In this document: positions 6,441-6,780 of the stretch, piece by piece
Position numbering within the stretch: position 1 is the first letter of the stretch
Layout: each line of letters opens with the position of its first letter
Program-made: the position numbers and the translations under genes
Notes under the pieces: model-generated
What the model was told of the DNA's origin: nothing
Databases searched by the model: none
Seen by the model: the letters and a program-made list of their open reading frames with translations, nothing else
Assembly: GCA_025358195.1 (NCBI GenBank)
Contig: JANYKP010000261.1
Span: 1-6,780 of the forward strand
Direction: 5' to 3'
Length of the DNA stretch: 6,780 bases
From: Cyclobacteriaceae bacterium
GTDB taxonomy: Bacteria > Bacteroidota > Bacteroidia > Cytophagales > Cyclobacteriaceae

Positions 6441-6780
6441 ATGAAAATACTAGTCCTTGACAACTACGATTCTTTCACGTATAACCTCGTTCACATTATT
6501 CGTGAATTGGGTTATGATCTGGATATTTTCAGAAATGATAGGATTGGACTGGATGATGTGAAGAAATATGACAAAATCCTTTTATCACCGGGTCCGGGTG
6601 TTCCCGACGAAGCTGGAATTTTAAAACAAGTAGTGCAGCAATACGGGTCGACAAAGAGCATTCTGGGAGTTTGTCTTGGGCATCAGGGAATTGCTGAGGT
6701 TTATGGTGCAAAACTTTTCAATCTGCCGGTTGTTCTTCATGGCGTTACGTCCCGAATGAAAATAACCCGGCCTTTGGAAA
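6441..6780 (+). CDS. trpG: Anthranilate synthase component II, glutamine amidotransferase (TrpG), partial
   Basis: The window ends inside this gene, so only the first 113 codons (plus one base) are visible and there is no stop codon. The protein is a class I glutamine amidotransferase that releases ammonia from glutamine for TrpE. MKILVLDNYDSFTYNL opens the family with its NYDSFTYN block (8-15). LLSPGPG (47-53) forms the oxyanion-hole region, GVCLGHQ (76-82) carries the nucleophile C78, and HGVTS (100-104) matches the usual HGxxS. The catalytic His-Glu pair would lie beyond the window. It starts 29 bp after trpE on the same strand, as expected for a trpEG operon. PabA-type amidotransferases are very similar, and some bacteria share one subunit between TrpE and PabB. 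The neighbour makes TrpG the better name. Confidence 0.94.
   Translation, partial: MKILVLDNYDSFTYNLVHIIRELGYDLDIFRNDRIGLDDVKKYDKILLSPGPGVPDEAGILKQVVQQYGSTKSILGVCLGHQGIAEVYGAKLFNLPVVLHGVTSRMKITRPLE

Overview
The window reads as a chromosomal segment from a member of the Bacteroidota, probably Cytophagales-like. The reasons are weak use of Shine-Dalgarno sequences, a promoter matching the Bacteroidota TTTG / TAnnTTTG type, a bTHX ribosomal protein, and a very large outer-membrane phosphoesterase/beta-barrel protein of a type I associate with this phylum. The genus cannot be named from this sequence. There are no rRNA or tRNA genes, insertion sequences, CRISPR arrays or phage genes.

Left part (1-4541): a small acidic protein of unknown function is encoded on the minus strand (43-276). 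Its start codon lies only 9 bp from that of a divergent GNAT N-acetyltransferase (286-825). A 1223-residue exported protein (870-4541) follows on the plus strand. In order it carries a Sec signal peptide, a purple-acid-phosphatase-like metallophosphoesterase, a middle region with motifs resembling an atypical kinase fold, a short Gly/Asp-rich stretch, and a C-terminal Omp85/BamA-like beta barrel.

Right part (4584-6780): this is the start of a tryptophan biosynthesis operon. A Bacteroidota-type promoter (4584-4614) precedes the gene for ribosomal protein bTHX (4640-4837). One base after the bTHX stop codon comes an overlooked 23-codon reading frame (4839-4910) with three consecutive Trp codons. 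It is followed by a strong intrinsic terminator (4936-4964) and then trpE (5002-6411) and trpG (6441 to beyond the window edge). The RNA between bTHX and trpE can be drawn as mutually exclusive hairpins placed as expected for ribosome-mediated trp attenuation: a hairpin starting at the last Trp codon, an antiterminator, and the terminator.

How the right part may work: no promoter could be found between bTHX and trpE, so the simplest reading is one transcript, thx-trpL-trpE-trpG. With tryptophan available, the attenuator would act as the bTHX terminator. With Trp-tRNA scarce, a ribosome stalled on the Trp codons would free the antiterminator strand and let polymerase continue into trpEG. The leader peptide, terminator and TrpE/TrpG identities are read directly from sequence or well-known motifs. 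The folding alternatives were paired by hand without energies, and the regulatory behaviour is inference.
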